Source: Ehretia macrophylla
Lineage: Eukaryota > Streptophyta > Magnoliopsida > Boraginales > Ehretiaceae
NCBI GenBank assembly: GCA_037974665.1
Contig: CM075769.1
Location: 23,400,139-23,464,138 of the forward strand
Direction: 5' to 3'
DNA length: 64,000 bases
In this document: positions 1-10,438 of the stretch, piece by piece
Layout of the letters: each line of letters begins with the position of its first letter
Numbering within the stretch: the stretch's first letter is position 1
Translations under genes and position numbers: made by a program
Notes under the pieces: model-generated
Told to the model about the DNA's origin: nothing
What the model saw: the letters and a program-made list of their open reading frames with translations, nothing else
Databases searched by the model: none

Positions 1-49
1 CTGCTCCTATATCTTGAACTTTGTTTTTGTTACTTTGACAGGAATACGT

Positions 50-425
50 ATGGCACAGAACGGAAATAATTCTAGATACGTTCTAGGAAACGTCTCGCTA
101 CGAGGATATTATTAAACTAATAAAACTCTAGGATGTTAGAGAAAAATAACAATCTTTGAAAATAGATAAATTGAAAGGTATCTGAAATAGGCTACAAAGC
201 CACCTATTTATACTAAGCTAAACTAATCCTAATCCATCTAGGATAAGCTAATCCTATTCTATAAAGAAATCATATCCTATATATGATAAACTAAAAACGT
301 AACAAAAATTAAAATAAGACATAAAATAAAATAGTATTGACTCGTGGGCCTAGTTAGAAGTCTTTCTCTTGGTCTTGGCCCAATTAATCTCGTCTATCAA
401 CAAATCGGCATCTTGTTCCTCATCA
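50..425 (-). repeat. 3' LTR of element J
   Basis: This stretch matches 13346-13718 closely, including a shared run of small direct and inverted motifs around the repeated word TTCTAG. On the minus strand it starts TGATGAGGAAC, directly after a purine-rich tract. The far end near position 50 is uncertain because the copies diverge after TTCTGYG. The last codons of pol, up to the stop at 350, lie inside it. Confidence 0.7.
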
Positions 426-1515
426 ATCCTTCCCACTTGAGAAAACCTCGCCCTTGAGTTTAAGTCTGGATATGCAACCTCTTCCTTGGGAAAATATTCA
501 TATAAGTCTCCCACATTAAAAGTATTGAAAATTCCCCATCTATCGGGAAGATCAACCACATAGGCATTGTCATTGATTTTCTTTGTAATCTCGTATGGCC
601 TATATTTCTTGGGATGGAACTTGTTATATGTGCCAATTGGAAACCTCTCTTTGTGTAAATATACCATGATAAAATCCCCTTCTCTGAAAACTTTCGGACG
701 CTAGTGTTTATCAGCTGCAACTTTGTATTTAGCATTAGAGACCTAAATGTGCTGTTTGACTTATTCTTGAAGTTCCCACACTTGATTTGCCATTTTGTTA
801 GCAGCACTGCTGACATCTTGGAATTTAGGTAAACGAGCTAAATCCAGTGCATGCTTCGACACCTTTGTATAAATAATGGCAAAAGGCGAAGCTCCAGTAG
901 AACAATGTACATAATTATTATAGGCGATTCGGCTTGGGCTAGTGCAAAATCCCATTGTTTCGGCTTGTCTTGGCATATGCAGTGAATTAAACTTCCCAAG
1001 GTCTTGTTGGTGACTTCAGTTTGGTCGTCCGTTTGAGGATGCGCAGTATTACTGAATTTCAAGCTAGAGTCAAAACGCTTCCACAAAGTAAGCCAAAAAT
1101 GTGACAAGAATTTAGAATCCCTATCAGAAGTGATGGATTTAGGAACTCCATGTAGGCGCCCCACATCCTAGAAAAATAACCTCACAATATGTATTGCATT
1201 TGATATTTTCCTGCAAGGAATAAAGTGTGTCATCTTGGAGAATTTGTCAATGACTACAAATACAGAATCAACTCCTCTCTGAGTTTCGGGTAACCTTAGA
1301 ACAAAGTCCATGGACAAGTCTTCCAAAATATTCTATGGAATAGGCAAGGGCATGTAGAGACCTATATTTTGTGTCTAACATTTTGATGTTTGACAAATTG
1401 GGCATTTTCACACAAAATTTCCTATATCTCTTTTTGACTGTGGCTAGTAATACCCTTCCTCCATACTGGTTATAGTTTTATCTCGACCCAGATGTCCACC
1501 TAATCCACCTCTATG
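350..1515 (-). pseudogene. Integrase region of element J (broken)
   Basis: In minus-strand order the region holds a degenerate zinc-binding part ending in a CPIC motif near 1390, a core with [15 protein letters not shown] (about 1100-1155) and [12 protein letters not shown] (about 1000-1035), and a C-terminal part with KINDNAYVVDLP (about 550-590). The core is split over two frames that overlap at 838-976, so at least one frameshift is present. The C-terminus ends at the stop at 350 with no chromodomain after the GPF-type domain. An intact integrase would insert the cDNA into the chromosome. This copy could not make a full protein. Confidence 0.8.
426..437 (-). other. Polypurine tract of element J
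   Basis: On the minus strand the purine run GTGGGAAGGA lies immediately before the LTR start TGATGAGG. This is the expected place for the plus-strand DNA primer of an LTR retrotransposon. It lies within the pol reading frame, because that frame continues into the LTR. Confidence 0.6.
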
Positions 1516-2405
1516 CTAGTCATGAATAATCTTCTCACGCAAGGATAACATGAGAATATATAGTTGGTTACCTTTAAATAAAAATTCATCATGGACATGG
1601 TAATCACCTATGGGTTGTCTCTGTATGTATTTATGCCATATGCTACCAAAATCTTTGTTGCTTTCATACAACCCTTTCAAACAATCAAGCCCTACAATTG
1701 CACCACTCAGTGTGACAAGTAGGCTGACACAATGACTTAAGGCATCTACAACACAATTTTTTTTACTTGACTTGTGTTTGATAACATATGTGAATTGCTT
1801 CAAATAAGAAGCCCAATGTGCATGAATTTTATTCAAATGTCCTGGCTCTTGAAGTGTTTAAGGCTTCATGATCTGAATAAATAACAAATTCACTCAGGAT
1901 TAAATAGTATTCCCATTGTCGTAGAGCCCAAAATAAAAAGATATAATTCATGCTCATATGTGGACCTTTTTCTGTGTGTTTCACTAAGTTTTTCACTATA
2001 GAAGGCGACGGGTCAACCTTCTTAGGGTAACATTGTACCGATCCCCATTCTACTTACATCATATTCTACCTCGAAAACTTTCTCAAAATCTAGTAAGGCC
2101 AAGACAGGTGGGGTAGTCAATTTTTCTTTGATAACTGCAAAGCTTTCGTCTGCCTCTTCAGTTCACATAAATTTTATTTCTTCAAACATTCGGTAATTAG
2201 AGCTGCTAAGCTACTAAAATTCTTAATAAACCTGCAATAGAATGTAGCTAAGTTGTGGAAACTTCTTACCTCGCTAAGGGTTTTCAGTATCCACATGAAT
2301 TCCTTCAGTACTTACTATGAATCTCATGAATACCAAGTGATCCGTCAAGAAGTAACACTTCTTTAAATTTGCAAATAATTTATTTTCTCGCATTGTACTC
2401 AGGAT
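1516..2405 (-). pseudogene. RNase H and end of reverse transcriptase, element J (broken)
   Basis: Minus-strand translation gives the end of the reverse transcriptase thumb near 2210-2405 (LFANLKKCYF). An RNase H-like stretch follows, with [13 protein letters not shown] near 2050-2090 where families have a D-A-S catalytic start, and FYSEKLSETHRK near 1960-2000. The segment at 1516-1836 covers the end of RNase H (YVIKHKSSKKNCVVDALS) and the start of integrase. Stops and shifts break it into several frames. The order RT, RNase H, integrase is that of the Ty3/gypsy superfamily. Confidence 0.75.
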
Positions 2406-2939
2406 CTAGCGCAGATGGTCTAGGTGCTCTTCTTTGCTGCGACTATATATCAAAATATCATCGAAATAAACAACAACAAATTTTTCTATGAAGGGCTTGA
2501 GTACCCGGTTCATTAGTTGCATGAAAGTGCTTGGAGTATTGGACAAGCCAAAAGGCATCACTAACCATTCATATAGTTCTTCTCGTGTTTCGAAAGTTAT
2601 TTTCCACTCATCCCTAAGCCTGATACAAATTTGATGATATCCACTACGAACGTCAATTTTGGAGAACACTGTAGATCCATGTAGTTGATCCAACATGTCT
2701 TCCAACCGAGGTATGGGGAAACAATATCTTATGGTGATTTTATTAATGGTTCTGCTGTCAACACACATTTGCCAACTCTCATCCTTGTTTGGTGTCAGTA
2801 ATGCAGGCAAAACACATAGGCTTATACTTTTATAAATGTACCTTTTCAGTAATAGTTCTTCAATCTTTTCCCGGAGTATCTTGTTCTCTTTGGGACTCAT
2901 TCGGTAGTGGGGATGGTTTGGTAGACTTGCACCTGGCAT
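2406..2939 (-). pseudogene. Reverse transcriptase core of element J
   Basis: This is the longest intact piece of J pol, 177 codons. It contains the RT fingers and palm: [14 protein letters not shown] (residues about 55-68), [13 protein letters not shown] (about 92-104) with the first catalytic Asp, and [12 protein letters not shown] (about 154-165) with the catalytic Asp pair intact. The motif [19 protein letters not shown] is typical of the CRM and related lineages. The enzyme would copy element RNA into DNA inside virus-like particles. The piece is open at both ends and belongs to a longer broken polyprotein, so it is not an independent gene. Confidence 0.88.
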
Positions 2940-3301
2940 GAGATCAATATGGTACTGGATATCTCAAATAGACGGCAGTCCTTTTGGCAAATCTTCAAGG
3001 ATAACCTTTTTAAATTCCTTCAAAAGGGATTGAATCTCCTCTGGAATGTTTTCCTCTGTACATTCTTCCCCATTGACAGCGAGTACATAAGTCTCTCCCA
3101 TCTCCTTCTTCTTTGTCTTGCGAAACAACGAGTACTTGATAAATTCATTACAGATTTTGTAATGGTAATGAAGGATTTTCCTTCTTCTTTGTCTTGCAAA
3201 ACATGTTTCTTATTGCTAAGAATGATGGCAATTTTCTTTCCATTCCACCAGAAGATATAAATATTTGATCGTCCTTTATGGGTTGCATCGACGTCATATT
3301 G
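2940..3301 (-). pseudogene. Protease to RT linker of element J (decayed)
   Basis: Minus-strand reading keeps short recognisable pieces between protease and reverse transcriptase (for example KKHVLQDKEEG), interrupted by shifts and stops. A short phrase, TTCTTCTTTGTCTTGC, occurs twice here (near 3105 and 3182), suggesting a small internal duplication. An open frame on the plus strand across 2949-3260 is a chance shadow. There is no separate gene here. Confidence 0.5.
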
Positions 3302-4371
3302 TCAAAGGTGCCCAAGCAATATGTGACAGGTATCCATGTTAATTACATCACAAACGACCTCTACCTTATATGACTTCCAAATAGAGATTGGGACTTTACA
3401 AATCTCAGTAACCTTGATTGACAAACCCTTTGTGACCCAGCCAATTTCATATGGTATGGGGTGTGGTTCTCTGCTTAATTTCAGGTAGCGTACAAGAGCT
3501 CTTGACACTATATTTTCCCAACTCCCATTGTCAGTAATCAAATTACATACCTTTTGTTGAATAGTATAATGCAAGTGAAAAATACGCTTGCATTGTGTTG
3601 AGTCTTCCTGCTTCGGCATGTCTAGTAATTTCTGAATGACAAAAGTCACATGTTCTAAATCATTTTCTTCTTTTGAAGCCTTAACATCCTTTAAATCCTT
3701 ATCTTCATAGACATGCTCTTTTTCATACTCCTCATCACAGTCTACCAAATTGACAGATTTACTTGCGCGACACTTACTGGAATGATGTCTTGGTTCCCCA
3801 CATTTAAAATATTTCCCAATTGTAGGCCTTGCATATGAATTACCCAAATTTATTTTGTTATTTGTGTTAGATGTTGGACGTGTGGTACAAGCAACTCCTT
3901 GGGACACGACTTGGGATTCACAATTCATGGCTTGGTTGTTTTTTGTCACGATTTGCTTTCCCCTATTGGAAGATTGATATTGCGAATTTGACGAGGTTTG
4001 GCGGGATTGTGGTGGTGCTCGATATAAGAGAGTTTTTGCTTTCAGTGCCATGTTATGTGTTTCATCAATTGACCAAATGGGTACTAGTGACATCTTATCT
4101 GGAATTAAAAATTTTAACCCATTAAACTACCTAGTTGTTTGATGTTTACTTGTTTATGAAGTACTGCATCTTGTCGACAATCGCAAAAATTCCTCTGTAT
4201 ATTCAGTCACTGTACGCATTCATTGATTGCAATTCTGATATTGTTGGAATAAATACTGCTCATAGTCTGGCAGGAGAAATCTACCTTGTAGTAATTGTTT
4301 CATCTTTCTCCATGTCCTCACTAGTGCTTTTCCTTGGAGTTTTTGATTATTTTGATGAGTATCCCACCAAG
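3302..4371 (-). pseudogene. Gag C-terminal part and protease of element J
   Basis: The rightmost part (about 4130-4371) reads as the gag phrase [15 protein letters not shown] followed by [13 protein letters not shown] and [13 protein letters not shown], which is the conserved Ty3 gag core. A 263-codon open frame at 3302-4093 continues with a zinc-knuckle remnant FKCGEPRHHSSKC, whose first cysteine is replaced by tyrosine. It ends with a protease remnant in which the active-site triplet region reads TDNGS. Gag would form the particle and the protease would cut the polyprotein. Stops near 4187 and 4150 and the altered motifs show decay. Confidence 0.8.
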
Positions 4372-4376
4372 CTACT
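4372..4376. repeat. Target-site duplication CTACT, left side of K
   Basis: CTACT occurs here and at 12600-12604. Removing everything between one copy and the other restores a continuous gag reading, LKRG then two residues then AWWD, across the junction. This makes the pair a true 5-bp duplication made when K inserted. Confidence 0.85.
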
Positions 4377-4588
4377 TATGAGGCCCTGGACCTACTGGCA
4401 ATAATTATTTTAGTAATTGGCCTTTATTCGTTTGCATTTAATTGACTTGTTTCTTGTTATTTGAATCGATACGTGTTTGCATTACATTCAAAGTAAGTAA
4501 AATTAATGAAAATAAAAGTTGGTTATTTAGACATTAGCATAATAGGTGCATTTTAGTCAGTTCAAATTTAATTTCTTAGTTGCAATTG

Positions 4589-4593
4589 AAGCC
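4589..4593. repeat. Target-site duplication AAGCC, left side of A
   Basis: AAGCC precedes the 5' LTR and is repeated exactly at 10434-10438 after the 3' LTR, marking the insertion of element A into LTR K. Confidence 0.92.
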
Positions 4594-5896
4594 TGATGTG
4601 ATGATATTTGCACCACTCAAACCACTGCATTTACCTACTATTACATCTTAACTTGTGGAATAAATGCAATACTTAATACACTATTGATGCAATCTAGGTT
4701 GATCCTTAAAAGTGAAGAAAACAGACTTAGAACGGCAAAATGCAAGTCAAAGAATTGTGCGATGGCAAAGACTCGAGAATCGGTGGTTGAATCAATGCCC
4801 GTAGAAGAAGAATTTGGCCAGATCAAGTGCAAATAGTGACCTATGTCCGTTTTTGACAAACCGTACCAGTTTTTCGGGTAGAAACACCCTTATGAGAAAA
4901 ACGCAAGCTAGTTTAGGGTAGTTTAAATATGGTAGTATAAATAGTTAGTAGTTGGGAAAAATACGGCGAAGGTAATGCCCAAATTTCTGGGGCATGGGAA
5001 AAGGAAAAAATCTCGTAGCTGTGCTCGGGACTTGGGACTTGGACCTCGGACCTCGACTTCATTTATGGGGGAGCATCTCTTTAATCTCTTTTATATTTGA
5101 ATGTCGTTATAATGCCTGTGTTAATTTTGGATCTTGATTATATATTAATGATCTTTTAATTTACCGGTCTCCATGATTTGGACTGATTTAATTCATATGC
5201 AATATATGACTTGTATTAATTAAGTATTGTCTTTCATACAAAATACTTTTAAGTAGATGATATGATTGCTTTATTTTCGTGCCATATATCCATGCTTTAA
5301 TAGTGAATCAATAGCTTGACAACCTTAAAGATTCCAAAAGATTATAGGTAATGCTTTTAAGTAGACCATAGTTTCTAGACTAAAAAGGAGATGTTAGTTA
5401 CTTAGTTGAAACAGACCTTTTACACCAGGTTGCAAGGACAGTTCCATACTATGGCTCCAATGCTCATAGATGGCACATCACCTATATCAGAGTTACTAAT
5501 CGTGATTTTAGTAGACTAAGATTGACTAGGTTAATGCTTGTAGCTTAACCTCTTGCATAGAATTAGAGAATCTTATTTACAAACCTAGATTAACTGCCTT
5601 AATATTAATCCGAGCTTAATTACTGTTTCCCCATATTTACACTCTCAACTCTAACTCCAGTTTAGTTAACTTAGGTTAGCTTAGCCTTTAAATTACCCAA
5701 CCAATCTATCTGTTGCTTTCAACACTCACTTAGAACACTTTCATACCCACTTATTTAACCGAACTAACTTAGGAGCCTCCCTGTAGAATTCGACTCTGCA
5801 CTCAGAGCACACTACACCACGAAGATCCGTGCACTTGCGGGTTATTAAAATTTGGTCATTTTGCACCTAATTATAATGCACCGTTTGAATGCATCA
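4594..5896 (+). repeat. 5' LTR of element A
   Basis: The LTR runs from TGATGTGATG to TTTGAATGCATCA and is matched over its length by 9134-10433. Length is 1303 bp. A TATA box is at 4936-4943. The short open frame on the minus strand at 4641-4859 recurs in the other LTR and is not a gene. Confidence 0.92.
4936..4943 (+). promoter_or_regulatory. TATA box in 5' LTR of A
   Basis: TATAAATA stands in the context GTAGTATAAATAG and is kept in the 3' LTR at 9476-9483. It is the likely core promoter from which element RNA would start a few tens of bases downstream. Confidence 0.55.
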
Positions 5897-5902
5897 AGTT
5901 TT

Positions 5903-5919
5903 TGGCATCATTGCCGGGG
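5903..5919 (+). other. Primer-binding site of A (tRNA-Asp type)
   Basis: A few bases after the 5' LTR the sequence TGGCATCATTGCCGGGG matches the plant tRNA-Asp(GUC) 3' end complement at 14 of 17 positions. All three differences are transitions, and they fall at cytosines in CG or CHG context on one strand or the other. This is the primer used by many Athila/Tat-type elements. Confidence 0.75.
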
Positions 5920-6023
5920 AGGCACGGTTTAGTTTTTGATTAAGTGTATTGAATTTGTTTTAAGTGTTTGTTTTATTTGCTTTATTTAAAAAAAAAATTG
6001 GGAAAATTTGAATTGATTGAAAT

Positions 6024-7498
6024 ATGACTCATTTTAATGATTCATCCAATCAATGCACTTTTAATGAAACAACCCAACCCCCTATCCCAAATAGTTGTGA
6101 ATTTTGTTCTCAATTTGGGCATACATTTGTAAATTGTCCCCAAAATCTCTAGTTTTTACATAGTCATGATTCTACTACTCAGAGTTATTTTTCAAATCAA
6201 AATTTGTACTCAAATGCATATAACCCAAGGTGACAGAATCATCAAAATTTCTTTTGAGATCAAAATAATGGATCTTTTCTGCCTCAAAATTTTGAAGAAA
6301 ATGCATTTCAAAACCCTAATTCTTCCAAGTTTTTCGAAAGCTCTCAAAGTAATTCTTTCAATCAAAACTTTTGCTATCCTAACTCGGTTGAATTCACTTC
6401 TCCTGAACCAAACTTTGACGACAAGTTCGGCCAACTTGTCCAACTCGTCATCTAACCACCAATCCATAGATAGGCTACAAAACCAAATCAGTCAACTAGC
6501 CGATAGCATAAATGGATGGGAGAGAGACGAGCACCCTATTCAACCTGTCGTGAGTTCGCAAGACCAATATAGTTTCGTTCATCACAAAATTACCCAAACC
6601 CGGGTTGATGAGGTAGAAGTGTTTAAAAGAGATAATCAGGGTAGAGAGTGTAACACTAAGAATGAGGTAGATAACATGTTTGAGGTACGCACTCCGGAAT
6701 GGCAAAACTAGCTATCACCTTGTAGTCAATAAATTTTTTTCTCAAAACTTTGAAAGTCAAATCCCTGTACCTTTTCAATTTGAATCTTTTGTTGATCCTA
6801 TCCTTAATCTTTTCAAACAAAATGATCAACATGCTGATTCGATTGACTCTGCTCATCCCAACTCCAATGACAAGTATGACCAACTTTATCTACTTGTCGA
6901 ATCTAATGCTCGTATAATTCAATCTTTAGATCAACACATTCAATCTGTTACAAGCACCTTTGATGAAATAACTTATGAACAGACTAATAAAATGAGCAAA
7001 ATTGGTTAGAAGACATCTGATAGGGAAAATGAATTTGAGAAAAATGATGAAATGCCTCACATAGAAGGAAATGATGACCTTATTAATGATATGACTGAAC
7101 CCGACTCTGATTCCTCTTCAAGGAAGATTAGTGTACATACTTCCTTAGAGTCTTCACTCTTTCAGGACGAGTCTATTGAGTCTACTTTAATTCTTCCATC
7201 CTTCTTGACACCTGTTAGATTTGACCCATTTTTGAATAATATATTAAATACTTCTAATTTATGGGTTGACCAATTGAAATTAGGACACAATGTTTTACAA
7301 CACAAAATTGTCCCTGTTTACATATCCATGAACATTCCTACACACATCACATTGGGATGGGATTTGTCACCTTTTCAAGGTGACTTGGAAAAGTCATGTT
7401 CTGTAGAAATAATGTACCATCATGATCCTTTTCCAGTTAAAATCTTTGGTGAAACGATTATCAGGCAATATGTGCCGAAGAGCTTTAAACATAGATGA
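6024..7498 (+). pseudogene. Gag-like coding remnant of element A
   Basis: The frame from ATG 6024 gives a complete zinc knuckle, CEFCSQFGHTFVNC (C-x2-C-x4-H-x4-C), then a stop at 6148. Downstream frames give SNAYNPR followed by a stop where relatives have Trp, QNHQNFF followed by a similar stop, and later RLQNQISQLADSIN (about 6469-6510). That order is the tail of Athila/Tat-type gag. Two later open pieces (6680-7009 and 7052-7498) have no function I recognise. The last ends FGETIIRQYVPKSFKHR. The N-terminal capsid part of gag is missing. The protein could not be made in one piece. Confidence 0.6.
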
Positions 7499-9120
7499 CT
7501 CTAACACTGGCGCCTGGCTGAGGGTGTAAAACTTAGCGCTTCTAGGAGGTAACCTAGATTTTTAAAATGCTTTTGTGTGATTTTTATTATGCTGTATGAT
7601 TTCATGCTTTCTTTAGTCCTCCGTATTTGTTTTTGCTAAATGTATTTATAGGAATTTTGTTGAAATCCGGCCGCGAACTTGTAGCAGCATGTTCATAATT
7701 GATTGAAACTGATGATAATCTTAAACTGTTTTGTCTACTAAATCTTTAATGAGGTTGCAGAATGATCTATCTTTTGACAAAGATTAATAGACACATTCTA
7801 TTTCATCAACATTTAATTGCTACAAATCAGGTGATATCTTTCCTTACTTCTACATTTTCCTTTAAACCTGATCATTTTGTGCTGATGAGTAGGCAAACCA
7901 TAGGTTTGGGGATGTAGTGTTTGTCATTTTGTTGTTACTTACATATTACACTCTCACTTGTTTTATATTGCTATTTTCTTGTGGACAAGAAAAGTTTTGG
8001 TGTGGGGGTACAAAGTGTTACATGAAACAATTTTTTAAAAAATATGTAAGAAACACACTATTTTCGTGAGAAAGAGTAATTTGCTACCTTACTTGTTTAT
8101 AGGAGGATGAGTTAGATAATTTGAGAACCTATGTTTTTAGCTATGTATTATGAAAAACTCTGAAGAATGTCTTAAGAAAAACTTTGGATTACTGTATTCA
8201 TGAGTTGAACTTAGCTGTTTTTTTCTTCAATTGATGAATATTTGAATTTGAGAGGACTGAGATAGGATTACCGTTTATTATGAGACCTCCTTATGATTGA
8301 AACCTGGACCCTTATGCCATGTCTGTATAGTATGTTATGTTACTCTGTCTGTATGTACACTCTGAAAAAAAAAAAAAGGAAAAAAAAGAGAAAAAAGAAA
8401 AACAAAGAAAATAATGAAAAAAATAGAAAAAGAAAAAAAGAGTTGTACATAATTTACTGTTGAATAAATTTTTGGTGTAAATATGTTGTAAATATTTAAA
8501 GTACCATTATCCTTAACATTGTAATTTTGGATATGTGCTATAGTGTAAGGTCTCGAGCCTGGATATCTCGGGTGATTAAGGCACGTTGGGGTCCCTTTAA
8601 AACCTGGCAACCTCAGCCATCTAGCTGGGGATTGTTGGCCTCAAAGCTCGTTACATAGGATATCCAGAAAGCAAAGGAAATTGAGCATTACAAAGAGATA
8701 GTTTTGTATTGTACTCTTCATTTTGGCAAATAAAATGGGTGAAAGCATGATCAAGGGTTTGATTACAAATGGGTAAGAGTATCAAAGTCTAATATGTCTA
8801 TATATTCTGAAAGATGAGAAAGTTTTGAACTTAATTTGTTTAGTTTTCTTCTGAATACTTACTCCAAAGCAATTGATAGATTCATTCTGAAAGAGTTGCT
8901 ATTTTTGAAAACTATTTAAAGGTTCTCTTGTTATTCTTGTCATTTACTTATAAACTTGTAAAGGAAAGTGGATTACATTTGCTCATGAACTCATTTTGAC
9001 AAAGGTTAGGAATAGAGTTGTATTCATCTGCTTTTGAATTTGAACTTGCAAAATCTTGAGATTTTCACTTTTGAATCTATGTGCTTTAAAGTAGTCTTGC
9101 CTGAGGACAAGCAAGGTTTA
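7499..9120 (+). other. Non-coding 3' interior of A with a conserved-looking box
   Basis: Directly after the last open frame, a box at 7508-7555 contains GCGCTTCTAGGAGGTAACC and can fold through CTAGG/CCTAG. A similar box (GCGCTT, GGGAGG, AACCC) follows coding regions in plant Athila/Tat elements, from memory. The rest is non-coding, with a purine-rich A tract at 8363-8441 and no gene. The minus-strand open frame at 8335-8610 comes only from that A-rich tract. Confidence 0.5.
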
Positions 9121-9133
9121 GGTTTGGGAATGT
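9121..9133 (+). other. Polypurine tract of element A
   Basis: GGTTTGGGAATGT lies immediately before the 3' LTR start TGATGTGACG. The phrase resembles the GTTTGGGGG-type tracts of Athila/Tat elements and would prime second-strand DNA. Confidence 0.6.
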
Positions 9134-10433
9134 TGATGTGACGATATTTGCACCACTCAAATCACTGTATTTACCTACTATTACATCTTAACTTGTGGAA
9201 TAAATGCAATACTTAATACACTATTGATGCTATCTATGTTGATCCTTAAAAGTGAAGAAAATAGACTTAGAACGACAAAATGCAAGTCAAAGAATTGTGC
9301 GATGGCAAACACTTGAGAATCGGTGGTTGAATCAATGCCCGTAGAAGAAGAATTTGGCCAGATCAAGTACAAATAGTGACCTATGTCCGTTTTTGACAAA
9401 TTGTACCAGTTTTTCGGGTAGAAATGGACTTCTGAGCGAAACGCAGGCTAGTTTAGGGTAGTTTAAATATGGTAGTATAAATAGTTAGTAGTTGGGAGAA
9501 AATACGGCGGAGGTAATGCCCGAATTTCTGGGGCTTGGAAAAAGGAAGAAATCTTGTAGCTGTGCTCGGGACTCCGACCTCGGACCTCGACTTCATTTAT
9601 GGGGGAGCATCTATTTAATCTCTTTTATATTTGAATATCGTTATAATGCCTATGTTAATTTTGGATTTTGATTATATATTAATGGTCTTTTAGTTTACCG
9701 GTCTCCATGATTTGGACTGATTTAATTCATATGCATTATATGGCTTGTATTAATTAAGTATTGTCTTTCATACATAATGCTTTTAAGTAGATGATATGAT
9801 TGCTTTATTTTTGTGCCATATATCCATGCTTTAATAGTGAATCAATAACTTGACAACCTTAAAGATTCCAAAAGACTATAGGTAATGCTTTTAAGTGGAC
9901 CATAGTTTCTAGACGAGAAAGGAGATATTAGTTACTTAGTTGAAACAGACCTTTTACGCCTGGTTGCAAGGACAATTCCATACTATGGCTCCAATGCTCG
10001 TAGATGGCACAACACCTACATTAGAGTTAGTAATCGTGATTTCAGTAGACTAAGATAATTGATTGGGTTAATGCTTGTAGCTTAACCTCTTGCATAGAAT
10101 TAAAGAATCCTATTTTCGAGCCTAGATTAATTGTCTTAATATTAATCCGAGCTTAATTACTGTCTCCCCATATTTACACTCCCAACTCTAACTATAGTTT
10201 AGTTAACTTAGTTTAGCTTAGCCTTTAAATCACCCAACCAATCTATCTGTTACTTTCAACACTCACTTAGAACACTTTCATACGCCTTTATTCAAACAAA
10301 CTAACTTAAGAGCCTCCCTGTGGAATTCGACTCCGCACTCAGAGTATACTACACTACGAAGATCTGTGCACTTGTGGGTTATTAAAACTTGGTCATTTTG
10401 CACCTAATTATAACACACCGTTTGAACGCATCA
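9134..10433 (+). repeat. 3' LTR of element A
   Basis: It is 1300 bp against 1303 bp for the 5' LTR, starting TGATGTGACG and ending GAACGCATCA. Single-base differences are scattered along its length, so A is not a very recent insertion. A TATA box is at 9476-9483. Confidence 0.92.
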
Positions 10434-10438
10434 AAGCC
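10434..10438. repeat. Target-site duplication AAGCC, right side of A
   Basis: Exact copy of 4589-4593. From here to 12599 the sequence is the remainder of LTR K, with no gene. The short open frames at 11165-11371 and 11730-11912 are chance. Confidence 0.92.

Larger units (their letters stand above)
4594..10433 (+). mobile_element. Non-autonomous LTR retrotransposon A (long LTRs, no pol)
   Basis: Two LTRs of about 1.3 kb flank 3.2 kb of internal DNA, with a perfect 5-bp duplication, a primer site and a polypurine tract. The interior holds only a degenerate gag-like coding stretch and long non-coding DNA. I find no protease, RT, RNase H or integrase in any frame. The primer site for tRNA-Asp and the box after the coding region resemble plant Tat/Athila-type Ty3 elements. 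Such gag-only or coding-poor elements (LARD or TR-GAG types) are mobilised by enzymes from related full elements. The nested position shows it is younger than K, which is younger than J. Confidence 0.88.

Noticed and set aside
2949..4404. Plus-strand frames at 2949-3260, 3871-4125 and 4135-4404
   Set aside because: They are antisense shadows of J gag and protease, which show clear family motifs on the minus strand.
8335..8610. 91-codon minus-strand frame rich in Phe
   Set aside because: It is produced by the purine-rich A tract of element A and has no domain.
4641..9399. Nearly identical 72-codon minus-strand open frames at 4641-4859 and 9181-9399
   Set aside because: They are the same stretch of the two LTRs of A, so the repetition reflects LTR identity rather than a conserved gene.
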